Source: Clostridium estertheticum (lineage in GTDB: Bacteria > Bacillota > Clostridia > Clostridiales > Clostridiaceae). Taken from it: 64,000 bases of DNA. The stretch spans positions 2,315,001 to 2,379,000 of the forward strand of contig NZ_JAAMNH020000001.1 of the NCBI RefSeq assembly GCF_011065935.2, read 5' to 3'. Each line of letters begins with the position of its first letter. Positions within the stretch are counted from its first letter, which is position 1. A model generated the notes under the pieces. It searched no databases. It worked only from the letters and a program-made list of their open reading frames with translations, and was not told the origin of the DNA. A program made the translations under genes and the position numbers. Shown one piece after another: positions 10,176-18,435 of this stretch.

Positions 10176-11357
10176 ATGAAATTTAATGTTTTTTATTCAT
10201 GGCAATCTGATTTACCCAATAAAGATAATCGTTCATTTATTGAGGAATGTATTAAAAAAGCAATGAAAATGAACGCTGGTGATATTAATGTAGGAGAGAT
10301 TTTTGATTATGACCGCGATACTAAAGGAGTTTCTGGATCTCCTGATATAGCAGATATTATTTTCAATAAAATATCAAAAAGCGATTTGTTTATTTGTGAT
10401 ATTTCTATAATCAATTCGGATTATGACGGTAGAAAAATGCCTAATCCAAATGTTTTGGTTGAACTTGGTTATGCAGCAAAAACAATTGGATGGGAAAAAA
10501 TTATTTGTTTTTTCAATATAAAATATGGCTGTCTTGATGATATACCATTTGATTTAAACCATCGGAGAATTTTTCACTATAATTCTGATACCGATAATGA
10601 AAAACAAAGTGTTGCAAAAGGATTGTCTGAATCAATTAAACTAATGTATAGCAGAGGTCTTCTTTTTAATCCATTGAAAGATCATATGAAAGGAAAAATT
10701 GATTATAATATATTGGGTATTCTAAAACAAATTAGCTGCATGGTTTATAGGATAATTACAATGTCGGAGGCGTTGGCAAAAACACCTAAACTATTATCAT
10801 TAAAAGAAGACCAATTGCTTTCAATTCTTAAGAAAAGGGAACCAATTTTAGGCTTTTTTGCAAATAATGATTTAAATTCGATAAAAGAATTACTTACACA
10901 AACATTTTTAACTCTTACTACATCAAACTTATATCCATTAGAATGGTCACTTACCGTTTTAAAATTATTAGATTGGATAAGAAAATACCAATATTTGATT
11001 TCAAAAAGAGCAAAGCAAAAGTTATATTGCAGTGTACTGTCACCAGAATCTTTATTAAAAGTTATCTCTGCCTATAAAATGAATCCAAGTAATCCACCAA
11101 ATTCTTATATACTTATGAAGAAAGTTGGAACAGGTGCAGGACAAATATTATATTATGCAACAATGCCTAATATTGATGAAAAGTATTTGTTATCTCCATA
11201 TACAATGAATGAGTGTGCCGTTGATAATTTTTCTGATTGTATTTTTGAAATAATCTCATTGGTAAATAAATGGCTAGATGAAACTGGAAGTGAGTTTATT
11301 CTTGATCCTGACTATTACAAAATTGATAAAACTCCAAACACCATTGAGCAATTGTGA
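10176..11357 (+). CDS. TIR-like (YSWQSD-type) protein
   Basis: 393 aa from the ATG at 10176, chosen because AAGGAGG (10163-10169) is 6 bp away; an upstream GTG at 10155 precedes the site and is rejected. The N-terminal 150 residues contain FYSWQSDLP, a D-x-D-T region, PDIADIIF, LFICDIS and PNPNVLVELGYA. This conserved set belongs to a TIR/nucleotide-binding-like domain common in predicted defence proteins. The glutamate in VELGYA aligns with the usual catalytic position of TIR-like NADases (inference). The C-terminal 240 residues are unassigned and could sense a trigger. It follows the DUF4365 gene by 99 bp and closes the island before the IS91-type element. Confidence 0.7.
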   Translation: MKFNVFYSWQSDLPNKDNRSFIEECIKKAMKMNAGDINVGEIFDYDRDTKGVSGSPDIADIIFNKISKSDLFICDISIINSDYDGRKMPNPNVLVELGYAAKTIGWEKIICFFNIKYGCLDDIPFDLNHRRIFHYNSDTDNEKQSVAKGLSESIKLMYSRGLLFNPLKDHMKGKIDYNILGILKQISCMVYRIITMSEALAKTPKLLSLKEDQLLSILKKREPILGFFANNDLNSIKELLTQTFLTLTTSNLYPLEWSLTVLKLLDWIRKYQYLISKRAKQKLYCSVLSPESLLKVISAYKMNPSNPPNSYILMKKVGTGAGQILYYATMPNIDEKYLLSPYTMNECAVDNFSDCIFEIISLVNKWLDETGSEFILDPDYYKIDKTPNTIEQL

Positions 11358-11398
11358 GGACAGTTGATTTTTTATGAGATGTCTTAATAATTGGGAAA

Positions 11399-11410
11399 CT
11401 TCTCATTATT
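11399..11410 (-). repeat. Recurrent 12-mer near ends of island genes
   Basis: CTTCTCATTATT here is the reverse complement of AATAATGAGAAG at 9053-9064, just after the SIR2 gene. A near copy, ATGATGAGAAG, lies at 5732-5742 just ahead of it. All three flank genes of the SIR2/DUF4365/TIR set. Confidence 0.4.
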
Positions 11411-11426
11411 CTTAGCGAATTATACG

Positions 11427-11502
11427 AAGTTAGGCGCGAAAAAAAGCTCAAACCCTAGATAAGAGTCTGAGTGTGAAAAAAATACAGAAGTACGCCTAAC
11501 TT
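11427..11502. repeat. Inverted repeat at the low-coordinate side of the IS91-type element
   Basis: AAGTTAGGCG (11427-11436) and CGCCTAACTT (11493-11502) form perfect 10-bp arms around 56 bp. The structure separates the TIR-like gene from the transposon genes and may mark an element end or an older insertion. The order of the arms is opposite to that of an integron attC site. Confidence 0.5.
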
Positions 11503-11507
11503 TGGAT

Positions 11508-11568
11508 AATTAAAATAGAACGAAACCGCGGTATTTTAATTAGAACTTATGGGGATTGAATAATCCCC
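11508..11568. other. Two hairpins in the putative 3' terminal region of the IS91-type element
   Basis: The gene-free stretch 11358-11694 contains AATTAAAATA / TATTTTAATT (11508-11517, 11532-11541), followed by GGGGATT-gaat-AATCCCC (11551-11568). IS91-family ends carry hairpins needed for rolling-circle transposition, so these are candidates for the terminus downstream of the transposase. The exact end was not resolved. The GC-rich hairpin could also be a terminator. Confidence 0.4.
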
Positions 11569-11694
11569 TCATACCAAATTTAACGAGTTAGTTGAGCAAA
11601 TAGTTAAGCTCAAAGTGATAAACACATAATAACATCATTAACTATAGAAATGTAGGCATAGTTTCCCCTACCCCATAATGCAATTTTTTTAATA

Positions 11695-12855
11695 TTATGC
11701 AGTTTGTATAGTTGTAGGAGGAGATCTGGAAAATAATGTACACCGACTAAGGTTGTCTGAACCACAGTGTGGACACTTGGATAAATCTCTTCCTGTGATA
11801 TTTTTGATTAACTGGAGCGTTGATATTTTTTCTTTAAGTAAAATAGGTGTATTAGTAAGGTATTTGCAAAGTTTAAGTTTGGTAGTTTTGTTTCGATTTC
11901 CTAACAAACCATAGTGCCTAATTTTCATAAATCCACTTGGTAGTATATGAATCAGAAATCTACGGATAAACTCATCAGAAGAAATGGTCATTAGTTTACA
12001 CTTGCTACTTTCTTTGTAATCACGCCATCTGAATGTAACATTACCATTTTCAATATTGATGATACGATTATTAGATATAGCAACTTTGTGAGTATATCTA
12101 CCTAAATATTCAACCACACATGCAGCTTTTTTAAAAGGTGGTTTGCAATAAACAACCCACTCTTTTGAATATATAGAGGAAAGTAAATTTTCAAATTCAT
12201 TATCATTGTAAAGATATTGCTGACTACCATAAAAATTAAGCTTATTTTCATTGTATAGTTGTTTGAGATAATATAGAAATTTGCCTCTGAATTTGCGAGA
12301 AAGCACTTTAACTGGGATGAAAAACTTTTTTCTACTACTTACCCATTTTCCTATTGAAGATAACCCTCCACCGGGTACAATACAATGAATATGAGGATGG
12401 TGCATAAGATTTTGTCCCCACGTATGTAAAATAGAGGTAAATCCCAGTGTTCCACCTAGATATTTTTTGTCAGATGCTAATTCTGTAAGAGTTTCAGCGA
12501 CAGCTTTAAATAAAAGAGTATATAGCTCCTTTTGATTTTGATATACTATTAAATTTATGGTATCTGGAATGGTAAATACAACATGAAAGTATCCAACGTT
12601 AAGTAAATTACTTTTCTGAGAGTCAACCCAACGTTCTTTAGCAAGATTTTGACATTTAGGACAGTGTCTATTGCGACAAGAGTTGTAAGAAATCTTAGTA
12701 CTTCCACAGCTTTCACATTTGTCTATATGACCACCTAATTGGGAAGTCCTACATTTTTCAATTGCAGACATAGCTTTTAGTTGAGCAAGTGTAAGCTTAT
12801 GTTTTTCACGATATTCTGTACCATATTGTTGAAAAATATCTTGAACTTCAATCAT
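11695..12855 (-). CDS. IS91-family HUH (Y2-type) transposase
   Basis: 386 aa, a usual length for the family. N-terminal zinc cysteines (CESCGS, then SYNSCRNRHCPKCQ) lead into the HUH core HHPHIHCIVPGGG near residue 150 and the tyrosine region YLGRYTHKVAIS near 255. A second C-x-x-C pair (CPHCGS) lies near the C-terminus. These enzymes nick one strand at the element end and move it by rolling-circle replication. The ATG overlaps the stop of the upstream recombinase gene by 8 nt, a translational-coupling arrangement. No frameshift or stop is visible, so it is probably functional. Confidence 0.9.
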   Translation of the reverse strand: MIEVQDIFQQYGTEYREKHKLTLAQLKAMSAIEKCRTSQLGGHIDKCESCGSTKISYNSCRNRHCPKCQNLAKERWVDSQKSNLLNVGYFHVVFTIPDTINLIVYQNQKELYTLLFKAVAETLTELASDKKYLGGTLGFTSILHTWGQNLMHHPHIHCIVPGGGLSSIGKWVSSRKKFFIPVKVLSRKFRGKFLYYLKQLYNENKLNFYGSQQYLYNDNEFENLLSSIYSKEWVVYCKPPFKKAACVVEYLGRYTHKVAISNNRIINIENGNVTFRWRDYKESSKCKLMTISSDEFIRRFLIHILPSGFMKIRHYGLLGNRNKTTKLKLCKYLTNTPILLKEKISTLQLIKNITGRDLSKCPHCGSDNLSRCTLFSRSPPTTIQTA

Positions 12856-13723
12856 TATTCTTATGCGTTTTTTTCGCTGATTTTTTCAACATGTCGAGAG
12901 GACTTTTTACATTTAAGGATTCAATATTTATCATATGTAAATAAAAACAGGTTGAACTGATATCCGAATGACCAAGAAGCTGTTTAATATGAAATATGCT
13001 TGTTCCAGATTCAAGTAGGTGAGTAGCAAAGCTATGGCGAACACAATGTACAGTAACTGGTTTAGTAATATTTGCTTTCTTTATGTATTTGTGAAACATG
13101 TTTTGTACTGATCTGGAGTTAATATGGGTGCCGGTATTATTTCTGCTATAAAAAAGCCATTCTTTAGGGTGGTATTCTTTCCAGTAATCTCTGAGTATTT
13201 CTAGATTGTCCTGTGAAAGTAATGCATATCTATCTTTGGAACCTTTACCATTACGGATAAATAGTTGCATTTTTTTACTATCAATATCTGAAACTTTTAG
13301 ACATGAGACTTCGTTAAGTCTTAATCCTGCACCGTAGAGGGTCATTAAGATGGATTTATCTCTTAAATTATCGCAGGCATTGAAGAGGCTTTGAATTTCA
13401 TCTTTAGTAAGAATATTTGGGAACTTACGATTTCTGCGGTGGCGAGGTATTTGTTTACAATTTAAATTAGTATCCAAGGTTGCACCATACAAAAAACGAA
13501 GTCCACTATTATAGGAATTAACACTTCCAGAGGTAAGTTTTTTTTCTGTTGTGAGATAGTGAAGAAATTCTCTAATATCTTTTTCATAAAGTTCAGTTGC
13601 GGGTTTATCAAAGTGGTTTTGAAAGATTTTGCATTTGGTATAGTACTCATCTTGAGTATGTTTGCTTAAACCCCTGAGTTCTACATCAAACTTTAACTTT
13701 TCTAAAACTTGTTCTTTTGTCAT
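12848..13723 (-). CDS. Tyrosine recombinase (phage-integrase type) of the IS91-type element
   Basis: 291 aa starting at ATG 13723 (MTKEQVLEKLKF), preferred over a far upstream start because AAGGAG lies about 11 bp before it. It has an N-terminal SAM-like DNA-binding domain (KLTSGSVNSYNSGLRFLYG). The catalytic set is complete: Arg in GAGLRLNEVSCL, HCVRHSFATH, LLGHSD and the tyrosine in CFYLHM. Recombinases like this often accompany IS91-type transposases. Its ribosome-binding site lies inside one arm of a perfect inverted repeat, suggesting translational control. Confidence 0.88.
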   Translation of the reverse strand: MTKEQVLEKLKFDVELRGLSKHTQDEYYTKCKIFQNHFDKPATELYEKDIREFLHYLTTEKKLTSGSVNSYNSGLRFLYGATLDTNLNCKQIPRHRRNRKFPNILTKDEIQSLFNACDNLRDKSILMTLYGAGLRLNEVSCLKVSDIDSKKMQLFIRNGKGSKDRYALLSQDNLEILRDYWKEYHPKEWLFYSRNNTGTHINSRSVQNMFHKYIKKANITKPVTVHCVRHSFATHLLESGTSIFHIKQLLGHSDISSTCFYLHMINIESLNVKSPLDMLKKSAKKTHKNND

Positions 13724-13730
13724 AAATAAA

Positions 13731-13774
13731 ACAACTCCTTTAAAGTTGAATTTTTTCCAATCTAAAGGAGTTGT
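13731..13774 (-). promoter_or_regulatory. Hairpin that can hide the recombinase ribosome-binding site
   Basis: ACAACTCCTTTA (13731-13742) and TAAAGGAGTTGT (13763-13774) are perfect 12-bp inverted arms around a 20-nt loop. On the minus-strand mRNA the AAGGAG serving the ATG at 13723 lies in the arm next to the start. If the RNA begins upstream of 13774 the site would be paired, lowering translation and thus transposition. Confidence 0.55.
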
Positions 13775-13834
13775 ATACAATAAACAAAGATATACTTATA
13801 TTATCAGTTTTATTTGATTTTATTTTGGTTTACC

Positions 13835-13848
13835 ACCGCGCTAGCGGT
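13835..13848. other. GC-rich hairpin near the 5' end of the IS91-type element
   Basis: ACCGC-GCTA-GCGGT in otherwise AT-rich DNA, about 110 bp upstream of the recombinase start. It is a candidate terminal hairpin of the element; its exact role is unproven. Confidence 0.4.
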
Positions 13849-14023
13849 TTAGTGCTATTCTTATAATAGGAAGCTGATGTAGTCACAAAAAAACACCTAA
13901 ATATTGAATGAAATTTAGGATAATGAATGGTGAACCGTGCCACAAGTAACGGCGTACTTATTACAATAAGGTATACTAAAAAGCAATACAAATGTAAATT
14001 TATATTTATAAGGAGAAAGTAAA

Positions 14024-14353
14024 ATGATTTATGAATTAAGAATTTATCACATTAATCCTGGTAAGATGAAAGATATTCATAATAGATTCTCAACTCTTAC
14101 CTTAGATTTATTTAAAAAACATGGTATGAATACTCTAGATTTTTGGGAAGATGCAGAGGGAAAGAATGTTATTTACTACGTACTTGAGCACAAAGACATG
14201 GAAACAAGAAATCAAAGCTTTATGGATTTTAAAAACGATTATGAGTGGATGGAAGGAAAGAGACTTTCTGAATTGAATGGATCTATAGTAGAAAAGATTG
14301 AAATTATTTTTATGAATAGAGTTCCTTATTCACCAGCAACCCAGAGAATTTAA
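14024..14353 (+). CDS. NIPSNAP-family protein
   Basis: 109 aa with an ATG preceded by AAGGAGAAAG. The opening MIYELRIYHINPGKM and the spacing of aromatic residues (TLDFWED, YYVLEHKD) match the NIPSNAP ferredoxin-like dimeric alpha/beta-barrel. The fold holds small ligands or catalyses simple reactions in other bacteria, but no function can be assigned here. It stands alone, with 300 bp of gene-free DNA after it that shows no clear signals. Confidence 0.8.
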   Translation: MIYELRIYHINPGKMKDIHNRFSTLTLDLFKKHGMNTLDFWEDAEGKNVIYYVLEHKDMETRNQSFMDFKNDYEWMEGKRLSELNGSIVEKIEIIFMNRVPYSPATQRI

Positions 14354-14634
14354 TAAATATTTATTACGAAAAAAGAGCATATATAACAGAAGCATGGGTT
14401 AGAAGTGGTGTAGAACCAATGTAGAAGATAAAAGTATAAAGTAAAATTATTCAGTTAAGTACTTTGATAGATGATCAACGGAGAACCGTACCATAAATAG
14501 GTGCGGTGTTTCTGTTAAGTATTGATATATAAATTAGAAGTGGTTTAGATAGAGAAAATACCGTATGATAAGTAATATAGAATTTAAACCAATAAGTTTA
14601 ATAAATAAATTTGTTTTGTTATAAAAATTAGAAT

Positions 14635-14868
14635 ATGCCTCATTATCTTAAAGAAAATATTTTAGGTTCCCTTGTAAAAGAGAATGTGCAAATAGACAAC
14701 ACTTCTTTACCCAGTAGGCTTCGAAATTTTGAAAGAAAATTAATAGTAGAATGTTTAAACAATAATAATTGGAATTTTAGTAAAACGGCTAAGAAATTAG
14801 GAATCATAAGACAAAGTCTTGAGTATAGAATGAAAAAACTAGGAATAGAAAAAAAAGAAGATATATAA
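14635..14868 (+). pseudogene. C-terminal remnant of a sigma-54 enhancer-binding activator (Fis-type HTH)
   Basis: 77 codons encode only the tail of an NtrC-class activator: the inter-domain segment MPHYLKENIL..., then a Fis-type helix-turn-helix (NFERKLIVECLNNNNWNFSK and the recognition helix AKKLGIIRQSLEYRMKKLGI). The AAA+ domain with its GAFTGA loop and any sensor domain are missing; an in-frame stop lies just upstream and there is no good ribosome-binding site. It sits immediately upstream of a consensus sigma-54 promoter for the hut operon. It probably marks the lost local activator of that operon; the stand-alone DNA-binding domain might still be made. Confidence 0.75.
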
Positions 14869-14949
14869 ACTGTTAGAGAATGACTTAGTTATAAAGTGCA
14901 TAAAATTTAGTCAAAGTCATAAAAAATTAAACTGTTGATATTACTGAGT

Positions 14950-14994
14950 TTCATTAAAATATATGCATAAATTTTATGCATATATTTTAATGAA
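14950..14994. promoter_or_regulatory. 45-bp palindrome, candidate upstream activator site
   Basis: 22-bp perfect arms (14950-14971 and 14973-14994) around a single T. The core TGCATAA-N3-TTATGCA (14964-14980) recurs with the same spacing at 18440-18456. It lies about 95 bp before the -24/-12 promoter at 15074, the usual place for the DNA site of a sigma-54 activator. No T-run follows, so it is not an obvious terminator. Confidence 0.6.
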
Positions 14995-15021
14995 TGATAT
15001 TTTAAATATGGGATGAAACTT

Positions 15022-15056
15022 GAAAGCCTTGATATGTAAAGGCTTTTTTTTGTTTT
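15022..15056 (+). terminator. Rho-independent terminator before the hut promoter
   Basis: AAAGCCTT (15023-15030) pairs with AAGGCTTT (15039-15046), followed by a run of eight T. It insulates the hut operon from upstream transcription. Confidence 0.85.
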
Positions 15057-15073
15057 GTTTAATAAAAAGACTA

Positions 15074-15089
15074 TGGCACGGAGATTGCT
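15074..15089 (+). promoter_or_regulatory. Sigma-54 (-24/-12) promoter of the hut operon
   Basis: TGGCAC-N5-TTGCT, with the invariant GG (15075-15076) and GC (15087-15088) separated by exactly 10 bp, matches the RpoN consensus. Transcription would start near 15100, about 36 bp ahead of the first ATG. Expression should therefore need an ATP-dependent activator bound upstream. Confidence 0.85.
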
Positions 15090-15135
15090 TATAGAATAGC
15101 AAAAGGGTTAAAAGATATAAAAGGAGGGTTTATAT

Positions 15136-16842
15136 ATGGAAGCAGAGATACTTTATTCTGTAAAAGCACAAAGAGGATCGGAACTTCGTTGTAAGGGATG
15201 GAAGCAGGAAACAATTCTCAGAATGCTTGAAAATAATATGGAAAATGCAGAGATGCCAGAAGAACTTGTTATATATGGTGGAAATGGAAAGTGTGCAAGA
15301 AATTGGGAATCATATCATGCCATTGTTAAATCGTTGAAGGATTTAGAAGATAATGAAACATTAGTGGTTCAATCTGGAATGCCTGTTGCTATTTTTAAGA
15401 CTCATAGACTAGCACCAAGAGTTGTTATGGCTACAACGAATATAATGAAAGCGGATTGGCCAACCTTCTATGATTTACAGGATAAAAACCTAACCATGTT
15501 TGCTCAATATACTGCAGCGCCATGGGAATACATTGGAACGCAAGGAGTAATTGAAGGAACATTTGAAACTTTATCTGCAATTGCAATGAAGAAATTTAAT
15601 GGAAGTCTTGAAGGAAGAATATACCTTACAGCAGGAGCAGGTGGAATGGGGGGCAATCAAAGCTGGGCAATGAAGATGCATGGTGGAATTGCAATGGTTG
15701 TAGATGTAGATGAAAAAATTATAAAAAGACGGATGGAAAAGGACTATATGGACGTTATCGTTTATTCGCTAGATGAAGCAATAGCTATGGCAACGAAAGC
15801 AGCAGAAGAAAAGAAGCCAATGTCAATAGGTCTTGTTGGTAATGCCGCGGATATTTTTGAAGAAGCATATAATAAAGGATTTATGCCAGATATAATGAGT
15901 GAAATGTGTCCATGCCATGATCCAATATCCTACATACCATCAGGATATACTCCAGAACAAGCAGATGAATTTAGAGTGGAAAATCGTGAACTTTATCTAC
16001 AAAGAGCAAGAGAAACAATGATTAGACAATTAAGAGCGATGAATGCTTACTTCCATAAGGGAGTTGCAGCATTTGAATATGGAACTAGCATTCGTAAGGA
16101 ATGTAGAGATGCGGGAATGCCAGAAGAAGAAGCAATGACTATTCCAGGTTTTGTTGCTGAATATATAAGACCATTGTTCTGCGAAGGACGGGGACCTTTC
16201 AGATGGACCTGTATATCAGGAGATGCAAATGATCTTGCAGTAACGGATGAAGTTGCTCTTGAGATGTTTAAGAATGATCCGTTGATTACAAGATGGATTA
16301 CACTTGCACATAAACATCTTCCAATAGAAGGACTTCCAGCAAGAGTTTGTTATATGGGTTTTGGAGAGAGAAGAGCCTTTGGATTAAAGATCAATGAACT
16401 GATTAAACATGGAGTGATAAAAGGGCCAGTTGCTTTCTCAAGAGACAATTTAGACTGTGGTTCCATAGTAAATCCTACTTTTGAATCAGAAAAAATGAAG
16501 GATGGCAGTGATTTAATTTCTGATTGGCCATATTTAAATGGATTGTTAAACTGTGCTGCAATGTGTGATTTAATTGCAATACAGGCGAACTACTCAATGG
16601 GAGAAGCAGTTCACACGGGGGTTACAATGATTGCAGACGGAACAGAGGAAGCAGCCATAAGATTGGATGTAGCATTAACTGTGGATTCAGGAATTGGCAT
16701 TGTAAGACTTGCGCAAGCTGGATATGAAACAGCAAGAGAAATAGCAGAAGGCAATGGGAAATATACTACAGATAGTATTAAAGTTCCATTATGGTGGGAA
16801 CCAAAGGCTACCTTTGGACCAAGTGGAAGACCACCTCGCTAA
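15136..16842 (+). CDS. hutU: Urocanase-family protein of the hut operon (divergent active site)
   Basis: 568 aa, close to the usual 550-560 of bacterial urocanase, with AAGGAGGG before the ATG. Urocanase converts urocanate to imidazolonepropionate using tightly bound NAD+. The NAD-binding loop AGAGGMGGNQ (about residues 165-175) and a Cys in ARVCYMGFG, aligning with Cys410 of the Pseudomonas enzyme, are present. Several segments normally invariant differ, however: GQMTAG is AQYTAA, the DQTSAHDP region is SEMCPCHDP, and the HHGGGVGMG loop is QANYSMGEA. It heads an operon with hutH, hutI, cyclodeaminase and ftcD, which supports urocanate hydratase, but a changed substrate or reaction is possible. 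A longer second family member lies at 33736. Confidence 0.75.
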   Translation: MEAEILYSVKAQRGSELRCKGWKQETILRMLENNMENAEMPEELVIYGGNGKCARNWESYHAIVKSLKDLEDNETLVVQSGMPVAIFKTHRLAPRVVMATTNIMKADWPTFYDLQDKNLTMFAQYTAAPWEYIGTQGVIEGTFETLSAIAMKKFNGSLEGRIYLTAGAGGMGGNQSWAMKMHGGIAMVVDVDEKIIKRRMEKDYMDVIVYSLDEAIAMATKAAEEKKPMSIGLVGNAADIFEEAYNKGFMPDIMSEMCPCHDPISYIPSGYTPEQADEFRVENRELYLQRARETMIRQLRAMNAYFHKGVAAFEYGTSIRKECRDAGMPEEEAMTIPGFVAEYIRPLFCEGRGPFRWTCISGDANDLAVTDEVALEMFKNDPLITRWITLAHKHLPIEGLPARVCYMGFGERRAFGLKINELIKHGVIKGPVAFSRDNLDCGSIVNPTFESEKMKDGSDLISDWPYLNGLLNCAAMCDLIAIQANYSMGEAVHTGVTMIADGTEEAAIRLDVALTVDSGIGIVRLAQAGYETAREIAEGNGKYTTDSIKVPLWWEPKATFGPSGRPPR

Positions 16843-16887
16843 AGAATTGAAGAGCAAGTTCTTAATAATGAAGAGGGGTGATTTGGA

Positions 16888-18417
16888 ATGATAGATGTTG
16901 TAATGATAGATGGAAATACCCTTACTCTTTGCGATGTAATAGTTGTTGCAAGAGAGGGTGCTGAAATACAGCTTTCTCAGCAGGCAAGGGAAAATATAAA
17001 TAAATCAAGACGAACTGTTGAAAAATTCATTGAGGATGGAAAAGTTATATATGGTATTAATACTGGATTTGGGAAATTTAGTGAAGTTGCTATATCTAAG
17101 GAAGAAATAGCAGCTTTGCAAAGGAATCTAATTTTTTCAGATGCAGTAGGGGCTGGTAATAATTTTGATATTGAAGTAGTTAGGGCAATTATGCTGCTTA
17201 GAATCAATGCTCTTGCAAAGGGCTATTCTGGTATAAAATTAGAAACCGTTGAAACGCTGATTGCCATGTTAAATAAAAAAGTGCATCCCTTAATAAGAGA
17301 ACAGGGTTCGGTTGGTGCAAGTGGAGATTTATGCCCACTTGCACATATGGTTCTGGTTATGCTAGGAGAAGGGGAGGCAGAATATAACGGAAAAGTAATG
17401 GATGGGAAAAGTGCTATGGAAATGGCACAAATTCCAGTTACTACCTTAGAGGCAAAGGAAGGACTAGCCTTGATTAATGGAACCTGCGCAATGACTGCAG
17501 TAGCAACACTCGCTGTATATGATGCCTTCATTTTACTAAAAAGTGCGGATGTGGTTGCGGCACTTACCTTTGAAGCATTGGAAGGAATTATTGATGCTTT
17601 TGATGAAAAGGTTCATATGGTCAGACCACATAAAGGGCAGATAATTTCGGCACAAAACATGCGAAATATGTGTGAAGGAAGTAAGCTCGTTACAAAACAG
17701 GGTGAAAAAAGAGTGCAGGATGCATACACATTAAGATGCATTCCTCAGATTCATGGTGCAAGCCGTCCAGCCATGCAGTATGCAAAAGAAGTTGTGGAAA
17801 TAGAAATAAATTCAGCAACGGACAATCCATTAATATTTTCGGATGAAAATGAAGTGATTTCAGGAGGAAATTTCCATGGTCAGCCAATTGCCATTGCAAT
17901 GGATACATTAGGTATCGCCACTGCTGAACTTGCTGATGTTTCGGAAAGAAGAATTGAAAGATTATTAAACCCAGCATTAAATGATTTACCTGCTTTCTTA
18001 ACACCTATACCAGGATTAAATTGTGGATTTATGGTGGCACAATATGCCGCAGCATCCCTTGTATCTGAAAATAAAATATTGGCACACCCGGCTTCCGTGG
18101 ATTCCATACCTACCTGTGCCAATCAAGAAGATCATGTAAGCTTTGGAACCATTGGTGCGAGAAAGGCAAGGCAAATCATTAAACATGTTCAAAGAGTTCT
18201 TGGTACAGAGCTTGCATGTGCAGCTCAGGCTGTTGATTTTAAGGATAAAGACAAGCTTGGCATCGGATCTGCTGTGGTGTACTCAACACTTAGAAAAAAG
18301 GTAGCTTTTATGAAAAATGATAGAATACTTTATAAAGAAATTGATATCTGTCAGGAAATAATTCAGAGTGGAGAATTATTGAATGAAGTTGAAAAAGTAA
18401 TTGGTAAAATACAATAA
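16888..18417 (+). CDS. hutH: Histidine ammonia-lyase
   Basis: 509 aa, full length for HutH. The MIO cofactor-forming triad Ala-Ser-Gly is present in SVGASGDLCPLAHM (about residue 145), with YGINTGFG near residue 52, the catalytic-tyrosine region, and the conserved SATDNPL motif. It removes ammonia from L-histidine to give urocanate in the cytoplasm, the first step of the pathway. It starts 45 bp after the urocanase-family gene with AGAGGGGTG as binding site. The sequence looks canonical throughout. Confidence 0.95.
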   Translation: MIDVVMIDGNTLTLCDVIVVAREGAEIQLSQQARENINKSRRTVEKFIEDGKVIYGINTGFGKFSEVAISKEEIAALQRNLIFSDAVGAGNNFDIEVVRAIMLLRINALAKGYSGIKLETVETLIAMLNKKVHPLIREQGSVGASGDLCPLAHMVLVMLGEGEAEYNGKVMDGKSAMEMAQIPVTTLEAKEGLALINGTCAMTAVATLAVYDAFILLKSADVVAALTFEALEGIIDAFDEKVHMVRPHKGQIISAQNMRNMCEGSKLVTKQGEKRVQDAYTLRCIPQIHGASRPAMQYAKEVVEIEINSATDNPLIFSDENEVISGGNFHGQPIAIAMDTLGIATAELADVSERRIERLLNPALNDLPAFLTPIPGLNCGFMVAQYAAASLVSENKILAHPASVDSIPTCANQEDHVSFGTIGARKARQIIKHVQRVLGTELACAAQAVDFKDKDKLGIGSAVVYSTLRKKVAFMKNDRILYKEIDICQEIIQSGELLNEVEKVIGKIQ

Positions 18418-18435
18418 TGTAAGATTTTTCTTAAG

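Larger units (their letters stand above)
11503..13850 (-). mobile_element. IS91-type rolling-circle element with companion recombinase
   Basis: The unit comprises an HUH transposase gene preceded by, and overlapping, a tyrosine recombinase gene, both on the minus strand. Hairpins lie on either side (11508-11568 and 13835-13848). IS91-family elements do not make target duplications and none was seen. Boundaries are estimates. The element sits exactly between the defence island and the metabolic genes, so it may have carried or broken that junction. Confidence 0.7.

Noticed and set aside
11427..11502. GTTAGGC ... GCCTAAC looks like an integron attC site
   Set aside because: attC sites have GCCTAAC first and GTTAGGC last; here the order is reversed and no integrase of that type or cassette is present.
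13928..14510. Similar bases GGTGAACCGTGCCACAAGTA near 13929 and GGAGAACCGTACCATAAATA near 14480
   Set aside because: Similarity fades quickly outside about 25 bp; could be a relic repeat around the NIPSNAP gene but is too weak to claim.
17223..18122. Several minus-strand frames of 80-104 codons inside hutH
   Set aside because: Antisense shadows of a fully conserved gene.
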